This document shows, piece after piece, positions 50,757 to 59,351 of a stretch of 64,000 bases of DNA. Under the pieces are notes generated by a model that was not told where the DNA came from, made no database searches, and was given only the letters and a program-made list of their open reading frames with translations. The stretch lies in the NCBI RefSeq assembly GCF_003602235.1, contig NZ_QZVS01000095.1, positions 356 through 64,355 on the forward strand. The letters are read 5' to 3'. Source of the DNA: Cryobacterium melibiosiphilum. Its GTDB lineage: Bacteria; Actinomycetota; Actinomycetes; Actinomycetales; Microbacteriaceae. Each line of letters opens with the position of its first letter. Within the stretch, counting starts at the first letter, position 1. Both the position numbers and the translations under genes were made by a program.

Positions 50757-51740
50757 ATGCCTGCACCAGCCCACGACTCGATCGCCCGCGACGCTCTGCG
50801 CGCCGTCTTTCACAACACCGACACGAGCCCGCGCAGCGTGTCCCGTCGGCAGCGCCTGATGGGCGGCGGAGCAACGATCACCCTGGTGGGGGCATCCGCT
50901 GGCCTGCTGGACGACTGCTTCGATCTGGCCGACCGCTGCGAACAGCGCTGGAGCAGATTTCAGCCGACAAGCGACATCTCGCGGCTGAACTGGGCCGAAG
51001 GTCGGCCCGTGGAGGTCGATCCGCTGACCGTAGGGCTGCTCGAAAGCATGCGCCACGCGGCGCGACTGACCCTGGGCGCCTACGATCCCACGCTACTGCC
51101 GTTGCTGCTCGAGGCCGGCTACACCACCTCGGCGGTCGATCCCACCCGGGTCACGCGCCTGCCCGCATCCGCTCGGGCGCCCGGAAATCTGGCCGCGATC
51201 GAGATCCGCGACGGCGTCATCCGGATGCCGGTGGGCATGACCCTCGACCCCGGCGGCGTCGGCAAGGGCCTGACCGCCGACCTGATCTGCGAGCTGGCGC
51301 TCGCCTCCGGTGCCTGGGGTGTCATGGCGGAGATTGGCGGCGATATCGCCGTCGCCGGAACGGCGCCCGACGGCACGGCCTGGCGGCTCGGTGTCGAGAA
51401 CCCGTTCGACCTCTCCGCCCATTCGGCCGTCGTGCGCCTGCAACAGGGAGCCCTGGCCACCTCGAGCCAGCGCAAGAAACGCTTCGGCACCGAGCCGGGG
51501 CACGCGGGGGAGCGCCATCACCTGCTCGACCCGGCCGGCCTCAGGAGTGCGGTGACCCCGATTCAAACGGTGTCAGTGATCGCGTCTTCGGGAGCTCGTG
51601 CCGAGGCCCTCACCAAACCCGGATTTCTGCGTGACCCCCGCGACTACCTGGCCTGGCTTCCCACGGTCGGCGCGGCGGGACTGATGATCGACGACACGGG
51701 AGCCCTCATGGCCTCCGAGAACTGGACGCTCTACGCATGA
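50757..51740 (+). CDS. apbE: FAD:protein FMN transferase ApbE
   Basis: A 327-aa flavin transferase that links FMN covalently to Thr/Ser of target proteins outside or at the membrane. Conserved parts are WSRFQPTSDISRLN, GAYDPTLLPLL, LDPGGVGKGLTADLI, AEIGGDIAVAG and the HHLLDPAG segment. No signal peptide is evident. It overlaps the reductase gene (ATGA). Its expected acceptor, an FMN_bind protein, is not in the window; the membrane reductase or the two secreted proteins are the only nearby candidates. Confidence 0.9.
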   Translation: MPAPAHDSIARDALRAVFHNTDTSPRSVSRRQRLMGGGATITLVGASAGLLDDCFDLADRCEQRWSRFQPTSDISRLNWAEGRPVEVDPLTVGLLESMRHAARLTLGAYDPTLLPLLLEAGYTTSAVDPTRVTRLPASARAPGNLAAIEIRDGVIRMPVGMTLDPGGVGKGLTADLICELALASGAWGVMAEIGGDIAVAGTAPDGTAWRLGVENPFDLSAHSAVVRLQQGALATSSQRKKRFGTEPGHAGERHHLLDPAGLRSAVTPIQTVSVIASSGARAEALTKPGFLRDPRDYLAWLPTVGAAGLMIDDTGALMASENWTLYA

Positions 51741-51781
51741 TCCAAACAGGCATGATTCAGACAGCCATGATTCAGACAGCC
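51737..51781 (+). repeat. Three tandem 15-nt units, each with an ATG start
   Basis: ATGATYCARACAGSC occurs at 51737, 51752 and 51767, in frame, coding MIQTG/MIQTA/MIQTA. The last two copies are identical. Translation may begin at any of them; only the first overlaps the apbE stop. Confidence 0.9.
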
Positions 51782-53314
51782 CTGATCGACCCACACCTCT
51801 GGTGGTACGTGACCCGCGCCAGCGCCATCATCGCCTGGGCGCTCATGACGGCGTCCGTGCTCTGGGGCATCCTGCTCTCCACCCGCGTGCTGCGCCGTAT
51901 CGACAGCCCCGCCTGGCTGCAGGACCTGCACCGCTACCTCGGCGGCGCCGCGCTCGTGATGGTCGGGCTGCACATGGTGTCGCTCATGCTCGACCAGTGG
52001 CTGAAGTTCTCGGCGGTCGAGGTGCTCGTGCCGTTCGCGACGGACTTCAAGCCCCTGCCAGTGGCCCTCGGCATCCTGGCTTTCTACCTGCTGGTTGCCG
52101 TGCAGGGCTCGTCGCTGCTGATGCAGCGGCTGCCACGCAGATTCTGGAAAATCCTGCACTACGCGAGCTACCTCACGGTGCTGCTGGTCTCCTTCCACGC
52201 CGGGTTCACCGGCACCGACGTGGGCACCTGGTGGTATCGAGCGGTGGCGATCACGCTCATCGGTCTCACCACGGTCGCGGTCATCGTGCGGATGGTCACG
52301 GGCACGCGGTCGGGCCGCTCGCGCACGCCCGTGGTGCGGTCGGGGGCGACTGATGTGTCGGTCGGCGAACCCGCGCACGTGCAGGAGAAGCGGAGCATGG
52401 TCGTTGCCAGCGTGACGACCGTCGCCGACGGGGTGCTCGGCATCCGCTTGGAGATGCATGAGTGGGAGCGACTGCCGCTGTGGCAGCCGGGAGCGCACCT
52501 GACCCTGCACCTGCCCAACGGCCTGCAACGGCAGTACTCGCTGTGCGGAGACCCGGCGGAACGCAATCACTACGACATAGCTGTGTTGCACACCCGTGAA
52601 TCGGCCGGCGGCAGTGCCTGGATTCATAAGAACCTGCTGCCCGGAATGACCGTCGAGGTATCGGGGCCGCAGAACCATTTCGCGCTCGAACCGGCCTCCG
52701 AATACCTGTTCGTCGCCGGTGGAATCGGTATCACGCCGATTAAGGCCATGATCGAGTCGCTGCCGGCACACCGGGTCTGGCGGCTCGTCTATGCGGGCCG
52801 CAGTCGCAGCACGATGGCCTTCGCCGATGAGCTGGTGGCGCGCTACCCGGGCCGGGTACGCATCCATGCCGGCGATGAGAGTGACGCGGCGCTCAATCTG
52901 GCCGCCATCGTCACGCACGGATTGCCCGAAGCCGAGGTCTATGCCTGCGGGCCCGAATCGCTCATGACCGCGGTCGCGGCGCTCGTACCGGCGCGGCACC
53001 TGCACCTCGAACGCTTCGTCGCCTTGCTGCGGGTAGCACCGGCGGCGCAGCCGGTGCTCGTGACGTGCCGCAAAAGTCGGCAGGACGTGCTCGTGCCTGC
53101 GGGCCAGAGCATCCTGACCGCGTTGGAGGAGCGCGGGCTGCCGGTGCTCGGGTCGTGCCGCACCGGGGTCTGCGGCACCTGCGAGCTGCGGGTGCTCGCG
53201 GGAACACCGCAGCACCTCGACTCGGTGATGGATGACGCCGAGAAAGACCGCCTGCGCATCATCTACCCCTGCGTCAGCCGTGCGAGCACGAGTACCCTCG
53301 TGCTCGACGTCTGA
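51737..53314 (+). CDS. Membrane flavocytochrome reductase: ferric-reductase, FAD/NAD and 2Fe-2S domains fused
   Basis: A 525-aa protein. Residues about 15-195 hold six membrane segments with His pairs (LHRYLGGAALVMVGLHMV; ILHYASYLTVLLVSFHAGF), likely haem ligands; about 210-430 is a ferredoxin-NADP-reductase module (RQYSLCGDP for FAD, VAGGIGITPIKAM for NAD); about 440-525 is a plant-type ferredoxin with Cys474, Cys479, Cys482 and Cys512. It would pass NAD(P)H electrons through FAD, Fe-S and haem across the membrane. The start has three ATGs in 15-nt repeats. Together with apbE it forms a probable electron-export system. Confidence 0.9.
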   Translation: MIQTGMIQTAMIQTALIDPHLWWYVTRASAIIAWALMTASVLWGILLSTRVLRRIDSPAWLQDLHRYLGGAALVMVGLHMVSLMLDQWLKFSAVEVLVPFATDFKPLPVALGILAFYLLVAVQGSSLLMQRLPRRFWKILHYASYLTVLLVSFHAGFTGTDVGTWWYRAVAITLIGLTTVAVIVRMVTGTRSGRSRTPVVRSGATDVSVGEPAHVQEKRSMVVASVTTVADGVLGIRLEMHEWERLPLWQPGAHLTLHLPNGLQRQYSLCGDPAERNHYDIAVLHTRESAGGSAWIHKNLLPGMTVEVSGPQNHFALEPASEYLFVAGGIGITPIKAMIESLPAHRVWRLVYAGRSRSTMAFADELVARYPGRVRIHAGDESDAALNLAAIVTHGLPEAEVYACGPESLMTAVAALVPARHLHLERFVALLRVAPAAQPVLVTCRKSRQDVLVPAGQSILTALEERGLPVLGSCRTGVCGTCELRVLAGTPQHLDSVMDDAEKDRLRIIYPCVSRASTSTLVLDV

Positions 53315-53345
53315 GCGGGCTGGTGACACGGATAGGGCGAACTGC

Positions 53346-54011
53346 CTAACCACCGAAGGCGACGAGGTGCCGCTCGGAGCCGGTCAGCAGGTGGTCGTAG
53401 ACCGCGAGCACATCGGGGGCCGTGACCCCCTCCGCGGCGGCCGTGAGATCCGCGATGTCGAGCTCTTCCACGGTGCGGGCGGCCTCCATCGCCGCGTCGA
53501 GGCTGACCGAGCCGTCGGCGAGCAGGGTGTCGTAGAGATCCTGGGTCACGTCGGTGGAGAACACTCCGGCGGCCAGGCCGATGGTCGGGTCGGCGATGTC
53601 GTAGCGCTCGAGGAGCATGCTCACCGCGTCGAGATGCTTCGTCTCGGCGGAGGCGATGCGGGTGAACACCGCGGCGTCGTACTGGTCGGCGAAGGCGACG
53701 TAGAGGTCGTGGGCGAGCTTTTCCTCCGCGGCCATCGCGGCGAGGGCGTCGGTCTGCTCGGCCGTGACGGTTCCGCTGGCGACATCGATGAGGCACGTGC
53801 CGGTTTTGGTACCGGACATTCCCGAGCCGGCTCCCTTCTGGCTGTTCGTTCCGCTGCCCATCCCGGCGCCCTGTCGCTCTGCCATCGTGGTGGTGGCGTT
53901 GCCGGCCGCGTCGCCGTTGCGCGGGCCGGCGGCCAGGCTCGGTGTCGCGATGAGGGCGGTGAGGACGACGCCGGTGGCGATCGCCGAGGTGATGATGACT
54001 GACTTACGCAT
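53346..54011 (-). CDS. Secreted DUF2202 (ferritin-like) protein
   Basis: A 221-aa exported protein with a signal peptide (VIITSAIATGVVLTALIATP then SLAA), a Gly/Thr/Met-rich linker and a four-helix DUF2202 domain (about 80-215) with ferritin-like EEKLAHDLY and ETKHLDAVSMLLERY, which supply Glu/His metal ligands. Possibly binds iron or another metal outside the cell. GGAG precedes ATG 54011. It is convergent with the reductase gene and divergent from the next two-component system. Confidence 0.87.
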   Translation of the reverse strand: MRKSVIITSAIATGVVLTALIATPSLAAGPRNGDAAGNATTTMAERQGAGMGSGTNSQKGAGSGMSGTKTGTCLIDVASGTVTAEQTDALAAMAAEEKLAHDLYVAFADQYDAAVFTRIASAETKHLDAVSMLLERYDIADPTIGLAAGVFSTDVTQDLYDTLLADGSVSLDAAMEAARTVEELDIADLTAAAEGVTAPDVLAVYDHLLTGSERHLVAFGG

Positions 54012-54170
54012 GGTGTGCTCCTGTATGTGGTCCGGGGCGCTCTGCCTCGGTAATGAAACGATGACGCGGGGGCGTGCAGGCGGGTTGGCGACCGTGTGGA
54101 GACGGTGTGGAGATCACGCCGGCCGGGCCGGGCGGCGGCATCCGTTTCTGCGCCGGAGCTAGGGTGAAGT

Positions 54171-54860
54171 ATGCCCACGGTGCTGGTAGTCGAAGACGAA
54201 CGAGACATTCGCGAACTGCTGCGTCGCTACCTGGAACGCGCCGGGTTTTTTGCCCTCACGACCGCATCGGGCGCCGAGGCACTGACCCTGCTGACCGCGG
54301 CCGACCTCGTGATTCTCGACCTGGGCCTGCCCGACATCGACGGCACCGATATTCTGCGGGAGATCCACGCGCTCGGCAGCCTGCCGGTGATCGTGTTGAC
54401 CGCGCGCAGCAGCACGGAGGACCGCATCCACGGCCTCGAGCTCGGTGCCGACGACTACGTGACCAAACCGTTCAGCCCGGCCGAGGTCGTGTTGCGCGTG
54501 CAGGCGGTGCTGCACCGCTACAGCGGTGCTCCGGCCGATGCCGGGCCGGTCAGCTACGGCGACCGCCGGCTGCGCATCGACGAGGGCACCCACCGGGCCT
54601 GGTTCGACGGGGCCGCCCTCGATCTCACTCCGACCGAGTGGGGGCTGCTGGCCGCCGTCGCGACCGCGCCCGGACGGGTCTATTCGCGCTATGAGCTGGT
54701 GAACCGGGTGCGCGGCTACGAATATGCCGGCTACGAGCGCACCATCGATTCGCACATCAAGAATCTGCGCCGCAAGCTCGGTGCCTCAGGAGCGGATGTC
54801 GTGCAGACGGTTCTCGGCGTCGGCTATCGGCTGGGACTGACGCAGGATTCCCCGTCATGA
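54171..54860 (+). CDS. OmpR-type response regulator
   Basis: A 229-aa regulator with receiver (VVEDERDIRELL, phospho-Asp in LVILDLGLPDIDG, Lys in VTKPFSPAEV) and winged-helix domain (LDLTPTEWGLLAAVATAPGR). It overlaps the kinase gene by four bases. Divergent from the DUF2202 gene with 159 bp between; that gene is its most likely local target. Confidence 0.92.
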   Translation: MPTVLVVEDERDIRELLRRYLERAGFFALTTASGAEALTLLTAADLVILDLGLPDIDGTDILREIHALGSLPVIVLTARSSTEDRIHGLELGADDYVTKPFSPAEVVLRVQAVLHRYSGAPADAGPVSYGDRRLRIDEGTHRAWFDGAALDLTPTEWGLLAAVATAPGRVYSRYELVNRVRGYEYAGYERTIDSHIKNLRRKLGASGADVVQTVLGVGYRLGLTQDSPS

Positions 54861-56227
54861 CGGGCCTCGGCTCGATCGGGCGGCGCCTGCTGCTCGCGTT
54901 CGTCCTCGTGGCCGTGTCGTCGGTGCTCGTGCAGAGCGGAGCGGCGCTGATCGGGGTCGACCGCGGCGTGCAGGTCGCCCTGCAGGACGATCGGGCACGC
55001 ATCGCCGCTTCGGCCGCATCGGCGGGTGCCGAGGCATACCGGCAGGCCGACGGCTGGGAGGCCGCGGACCTCAGCCGGGTCCTCGCGATCGGGGCAGCGG
55101 CATCCGCCCGCGTCACGGTGCTGGATGCGAGCGGCGCGACCCTCCAGGAGGGGGCGGGATCAGGCTCAGGCGGCATGGGCGGCCTGGGCCAGGGCAGCGG
55201 GATGGGGCAGAACGCGGTCACGGCGTCGATCGTGGTCGACGCGGTCGAGGTCGGCGAGGTGCGCCTGAGCTTCGGCGGCAACTCGGCCTCCGGGGTGCGA
55301 AACGTGGCGTGGACTTGGATCGCCGTCGCCGCGGTTGTCGCGCTCGCCCTTGCGTTCGCCGCGAGCTGGCTGGTCACGCGCCGCCTGGTGCGTCCGATTC
55401 GCACCCTGACGGATGCCGCCCGCTCGTTCACGGCCGGTGACCGGCAGTCCCGGGTCACGCCGCGGGCGGTGTCCCGAGCTCCGGGGGAGCTCGGCGAACT
55501 CGCCGTCGCCTTCAACGGCATGGCGGATTCGGTCGTGCGCTCCGAGCATGATCGGCGCACGCTCACCGCCGATGTCGCGCACGAGCTGCGCACGCCCCTG
55601 GCCGCGCTGCAGGCCGGCCTGGAAGAACTGCGGGACGGACTCGTGGATCCCACCCCCGAAGGGCTGGCCGGCCTGCACGACCAGTCGCTGCGCCTCGGCC
55701 GGGTCGTGGCGGATCTGGCCGAGCTGTCGGCGGTTGAAACGGCGGAAATGTCGCTGCGGCTGGCATCGGTCGACCTGGCGCAGATCGCCCGGCAAGAATC
55801 CGACCTGCACGAACCAGAGCTGCGAGCCGCGGAGCTGCGGGTGAGCGTCGACGCCGTCGAGGCGGTCTGGGTGCGAGCGGATGCCGACCGGCTGCATCAG
55901 GCCATCGGTAACCTGCTCGCCAATGCCGCTCGGTATTGTCGCCCGGGCGACACCGTCGTGCTGAGCGTGTCCGCGGGCGCCGCTGACGGCCGACCCGACG
56001 CTGTTTTGACGGTCACCGACAGCGGACCCGGCATTGCCGTCGATGAGCTGCCGCACATTTTCGAGCGGTTGTGGCGAGGCCGTTCCGCCCGGCAGGTCAC
56101 CGGTTCGGGTATCGGCCTCGCCCTCGTGCGGGAGATCGTGACGCGTCACGGCGGCACCATCGGCGCGACCTCAGTGCTGGGCGAGGGCACGACAATCACG
56201 GTCCGGCTGCCGGGCGCACCGCAGTAA
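54857..56227 (+). CDS. Sensor histidine kinase
   Basis: A 456-aa kinase with two membrane segments (LLLAFVLVAVSSVLVQSGAA; WIAVAAVVALALAFAASWLV), a sensor domain containing a Gly/Ser/Met-rich stretch (GSGSGGMGGLGQGSGMGQN, about 100-118), HAMP, HisKA with LTADVAHELRTPLAAL and HATPase with NLLANAARY, DSGPG and GSGIGLAL. The Met-rich loop is unusual and might bind a metal such as copper. Pairs with the upstream regulator. Confidence 0.92.
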   Translation: MTGLGSIGRRLLLAFVLVAVSSVLVQSGAALIGVDRGVQVALQDDRARIAASAASAGAEAYRQADGWEAADLSRVLAIGAAASARVTVLDASGATLQEGAGSGSGGMGGLGQGSGMGQNAVTASIVVDAVEVGEVRLSFGGNSASGVRNVAWTWIAVAAVVALALAFAASWLVTRRLVRPIRTLTDAARSFTAGDRQSRVTPRAVSRAPGELGELAVAFNGMADSVVRSEHDRRTLTADVAHELRTPLAALQAGLEELRDGLVDPTPEGLAGLHDQSLRLGRVVADLAELSAVETAEMSLRLASVDLAQIARQESDLHEPELRAAELRVSVDAVEAVWVRADADRLHQAIGNLLANAARYCRPGDTVVLSVSAGAADGRPDAVLTVTDSGPGIAVDELPHIFERLWRGRSARQVTGSGIGLALVREIVTRHGGTIGATSVLGEGTTITVRLPGAPQ

Positions 56228-56252
56228 GCGGCGGATGCGCGAGACTGGGAGC

Positions 56253-56906
56253 ATGGCCGATCTCACCCTGCACGGCGGCGCCGGCAGCCGCGTTGACGCC
56301 GAGATCGATGTCAAGCACTCCCGTTTTCTCTGCCGTCTCGTTCGAACGGAGAGCGAAGACGACGCGCATGCCGTGGTCGAGGACGCACGGAAGGAACACT
56401 ACAAGGCCCGCCACCACTGCTCGGCGTTCGTGCTCGGGCCGACGGGTGTCCCCGATCAGGTGCGCCGGGGCAACGATGATGGCGAACCCTCCGGAACGGC
56501 CGGCCGGCCCATGCTCGAGGCATTGGACGGACGCGGGTTCGTCGACTGCGTCGCCGTCGTCACCCGCTACTTCGGCGGCACCCTGCTCGGTGCCGGCGGG
56601 CTCGTTCGGGCGTATTCGGAGGCCGTGCTGACGACGATCGACCAGGCGCAGCAGCTCGGCCTGGTCGTCGAGCGTGAACGCCGCGAACTCTTCACGCTTG
56701 CGCTCTCGCACGCGGATGCCGGGCGCATCGAGGCGGAGCTCCGCCAGCGCGGGGTGCTGGTGTTGGGAACGGACTACGGGCGCGAGGCCGTGCTGCGGAT
56801 CGCGGACGATGACGCCGAACGGCTGGCCGCGATCGTCGCCGGGGTCACGGCCGGCGGCGCCACGGTGGAATCGCTCGGCCACGAATGGGTCGACGTCAAG
56901 CGCTAA
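56253..56906 (+). CDS. YigZ/IMPACT family protein
   Basis: A 217-aa two-domain protein: the N-terminal IMPACT domain has KHSRFLCRLVR, HHCSAFVLG, NDDGEPSGTAGRPML and VVTRYFGGTLLGAGGLVRAYS; the C-terminal ferredoxin-like domain is shorter. Family function is linked to translation regulation, but the bacterial role is unclear. Start ATG 56253 or 56235; neither has an ideal binding site. Its end overlaps the convergent CGNR gene by four bases. Confidence 0.92.
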   Translation: MADLTLHGGAGSRVDAEIDVKHSRFLCRLVRTESEDDAHAVVEDARKEHYKARHHCSAFVLGPTGVPDQVRRGNDDGEPSGTAGRPMLEALDGRGFVDCVAVVTRYFGGTLLGAGGLVRAYSEAVLTTIDQAQQLGLVVERERRELFTLALSHADAGRIEAELRQRGVLVLGTDYGREAVLRIADDDAERLAAIVAGVTAGGATVESLGHEWVDVKR

Positions 56907-57463
56907 TCTGTGGTGTCGGCGGCCTGCCGCTCGCGAAACGCGATCATGTTCATGCGATTGCCGCACCGCACGCTGCAGAAACGCTTGGACCCGTTGCGCG
57001 AGAGATCGAGCACCAGGCCGGTGCAGTCATCCGCTTCGCAGAGCCGCAGGCGGCCCATCTCATTGCTGCGAATCACGTCGATCAGCGCGAGGGCGGCCTC
57101 GACGCGCATCCGTTCGCCCAGGGGGGCCTCGGGAACCGTCGCGTGCAGGTGCCAGTCCGACACGTCATGGCGGGCGAGCTGGGGGAGAGCCTTCGCCTCG
57201 CGCAGCATGCGGTTGACCTCGGTGACGGCGTCGTCGCGGCCGAGGGTCCAGACCCGGCGCAGCAGGTCGCGGGTCTGCCGCACGTCGGCGAGTTCGGCAT
57301 CATCGCCGTCGATGCGCCCGGTGAACGGGATGGGAGTGAGCAGGGCGGCGAGGTCGGCGAGCGTTTCGAGTTCGTCCCGGCCGCTACGGGAGGCGCCGGG
57401 GTCGGTGTCGCCGAGCATCACCACAAATTCAAGAGCCTCTTCGGTGTCAGGGGCAAAATGCAA
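56903..57463 (-). CDS. CGNR zinc-finger / ABATE-domain protein
   Basis: A 186-aa protein with an N-terminal ABATE domain and a C-terminal CGNR finger: RLRLCEADDCTGLVLDLSRN then GSKRFCSVRCGNRMNMIAFRER. Proteins of this type are presumed DNA-binding transcription regulators in actinobacteria. The start is TTG 57463 with AAGGAG five bases upstream, a strong signal for this rare codon. Divergent from the EamA transporter gene with 54-81 bp between; that gene is a likely target. Confidence 0.9.
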   Translation of the reverse strand: MHFAPDTEEALEFVVMLGDTDPGASRSGRDELETLADLAALLTPIPFTGRIDGDDAELADVRQTRDLLRRVWTLGRDDAVTEVNRMLREAKALPQLARHDVSDWHLHATVPEAPLGERMRVEAALALIDVIRSNEMGRLRLCEADDCTGLVLDLSRNGSKRFCSVRCGNRMNMIAFRERQAADTTD

Positions 57464-57464
57464 G

Positions 57465-57493
57465 TTGACTCCTTATCGGTTCAGTCCTACTGT
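57465..57493 (+). promoter_or_regulatory. Promoter of the EamA transporter gene
   Basis: TTGACT (57465-57470), 17-nt spacer and TACTGT (57488-57493) form a plausible sigma-70 promoter. The -35 overlaps the strong ribosome binding site and start region of the divergent CGNR gene, so the CGNR protein could regulate both from here. Confidence 0.5.
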
Positions 57494-57544
57494 CAGTGGT
57501 ATCAGCCAGTTTAGACCATGACAGGCGCGACCGAAGGGCTCACG

Positions 57545-58534
57545 ATGCAGCCGACAACCCTCAAGCTCACCTCGATACCGGGCGGCCTCGCCGTTGCGGT
57601 TCTCTCCGCCGTGTCCTTCGGCACCTCGGGCGCCCTTGTGAAGCCGCTGCTGGAGGCCGGTTGGTCGCCGACGGCCGCGGTCACCGTGCGCGCCTTCACC
57701 GCCGGGCTCGTGCTGCTGCCCCTGGCGATCATGGCCCTGCGCGGGCGCTGGGCGGCGCTCTGGCTCGGCCGCTGGCGCGTGCTGGGCATGGGCGTCGTCG
57801 GCGTCGCTGTCACCCAGCTCGCGTACTTCGCGGCGATCCAGACCATTCCGGTCTCGACGGCGCTGCTCGTGGAATTTCTAGCGCCACTGATCCTCGTCGG
57901 CGTCGCCTGGGCCGTCTCCCGGCGGATGCCCCGCCCCGCCGTCTTCCTCGGCTCCGCTCTCGCGGTCGGTGGCCTGGTGCTCGTGATCGGGCCCGGAGCC
58001 CTGCAGGTCGTCGACCCGGTCGGCCTGACGTTCGCGTTCCTCGCCGCGATCGGCTGCGCGACCTACTTCTTCATCGCGGCCCGGCCCGACCGCGACCTGC
58101 CACCCGTTGCCCTCGCGGCCTTCGGCCTGATCGTGGGCGGTGTCATCCTGGGGGTGCTCGGGCTGACCGGAGTGCTCTCGTTCACCGCGACCTTCGGCGA
58201 GCTGCCGCTGTTCGGCGCGCTCCTGCCCTGGTGGGTGCCGATCATCCTGCTCGTGGTCGTCAGTACCGCGGTGGCCTACGGCACCGGAATCGCCGCCGCC
58301 GGAGTGCTCGGCTCCCGGCTGGCCTCGTTCGTCGGGCTGCTCGAAGTGGTCTTCGCCTCGCTCTTCGCATGGTTGCTGCTCGGGGAGCAGCTCACCCCGC
58401 TGCAGCTGCTCGGCGGACTGCTGATCCTCGGGGGGATCACCGCGGTGCGGTCCGAGCGGGCTGAGGTGCTGCTGCCACCGCTGCCTGCTGCCGCGGTGAG
58501 GCCGGAGCCCGAGACCGCGGCATCCGCTCGCTGA
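57545..58534 (+). CDS. EamA/DMT family transporter
   Basis: A 329-aa drug/metabolite transporter with ten membrane segments in two EamA halves (GGLAVAVLSAVSFGTSGALV; LTFAFLAAIGCATYFFIAA), the second with the usual SRLASFVGLLEVVFASLFAWLLLGE ending. Metabolite export is likely; substrate unknown. ATG 57545 has GAAGGG six bases upstream; ATG 57518 lacks a site. Divergent from CGNR. Confidence 0.92.
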   Translation: MQPTTLKLTSIPGGLAVAVLSAVSFGTSGALVKPLLEAGWSPTAAVTVRAFTAGLVLLPLAIMALRGRWAALWLGRWRVLGMGVVGVAVTQLAYFAAIQTIPVSTALLVEFLAPLILVGVAWAVSRRMPRPAVFLGSALAVGGLVLVIGPGALQVVDPVGLTFAFLAAIGCATYFFIAARPDRDLPPVALAAFGLIVGGVILGVLGLTGVLSFTATFGELPLFGALLPWWVPIILLVVVSTAVAYGTGIAAAGVLGSRLASFVGLLEVVFASLFAWLLLGEQLTPLQLLGGLLILGGITAVRSERAEVLLPPLPAAAVRPEPETAASAR

Positions 58535-58539
58535 GTGGG

Positions 58540-59178
58540 TCAGACCGTTACGACCGGGGCGGGGTCCGTGATGGTCGGTGGGTTGAGCACGACGTCGAGG
58601 ACGTCGTCGCGGCTGAGTGAACCGGGGAAGTTATAGCGGGCGAATCGGCCCGCGGGATCGTCACTCGAATGCGGCACGGCGATGGTCGACCGGCGAATGA
58701 TTTCTGCGACGACCGCGGTGACCGAGGCGGCGGATGTCTGCCCCCGGCGATTGCGCAGGCGAACGGATGCCCGTGGGCCGCTTTCGGCGCCGAACCGCAG
58801 CGTGAGCATGCGGGTGTGACTGCGCTGCCGGTCGAGCATGTCGAGGCGGGCCCAGGTGATGGTGCCCAGCGGCACGACCCGGCGGCCGGCTCGCAGCTCT
58901 CCGGTGTCGAAGTTGACCCAGGGCTGCGGGTAGCGCAGCCGCTGCACGAAATAGAGCAGTGCGACCAGCGGCACGATCGAGCCGACCGCGAGCAGCAGCC
59001 CCCACCAGGCCGAGATATCCACGGCGCGAGCGACAGCGGAGCCGAGGTTGATGGGCACGATGGCCACGAGCACGACGTTGCCCGGGCCTGCCGCGAAGGT
59101 AGCCCACCAGCCCGCCCGATCGAGTCGCGCCCAACCGTGAGGAAGTGGATCCGACGCGCCCCCGCTGATTTCACTCAT
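58540..59178 (-). CDS. Hypothetical two-helix membrane protein
   Basis: A 212-aa protein with two membrane segments near the N-terminus (AGPGNVVLVAIVPINLGSAV; WWGLLLAVGSIVPLVALLYF) and a cytoplasmic beta-rich part with VNFDTGELRAGRRVVPLGTITWARLDML, which resembles a PH-like fold. I do not recognise a named family. ATG 59178 was chosen; longer readings run back into repeat DNA (59231-59325). Confidence 0.75.
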   Translation of the reverse strand: MSEISGGASDPLPHGWARLDRAGWWATFAAGPGNVVLVAIVPINLGSAVARAVDISAWWGLLLAVGSIVPLVALLYFVQRLRYPQPWVNFDTGELRAGRRVVPLGTITWARLDMLDRQRSHTRMLTLRFGAESGPRASVRLRNRRGQTSAASVTAVVAEIIRRSTIAVPHSSDDPAGRFARYNFPGSLSRDDVLDVVLNPPTITDPAPVVTV

Positions 59179-59230
59179 CAAAACAACATACCACTCGCCC
59201 CGATTCTCGTTCTCGGGGCTAGAAAGCGAC

Positions 59231-59325
59231 CTCAAGGGGCCATCTCTGGCACCTCGTGAGCGAGGTGTCACAGATGGCCCCTTGAGGAGAAAATCCCTCC
59301 GCGAGGTGTCACAGATGGCCCCTTG
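59231..59325. repeat. Three copies of a 25-nt unit, two inverted
   Basis: Copies 59231-59256 and 59261-59286 form a stem with 24 of 26 pairs and a TGAG loop; a third copy, in the same orientation as the second, lies at 59302-59325. The shared core is AGGTGTCACAGATGGCCCC. The array sits just past the stop of the response regulator gene (59352) and may end its transcription. Confidence 0.88.
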
Positions 59326-59351
59326 GGGCAAGCCACCGGGTTGTCAGGCGG

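Noticed and set aside
54757-55653. Minus-strand Ser/Thr/Ala-rich frame opposite the histidine kinase
   Set aside because: Antisense artefact of a strong kinase gene.
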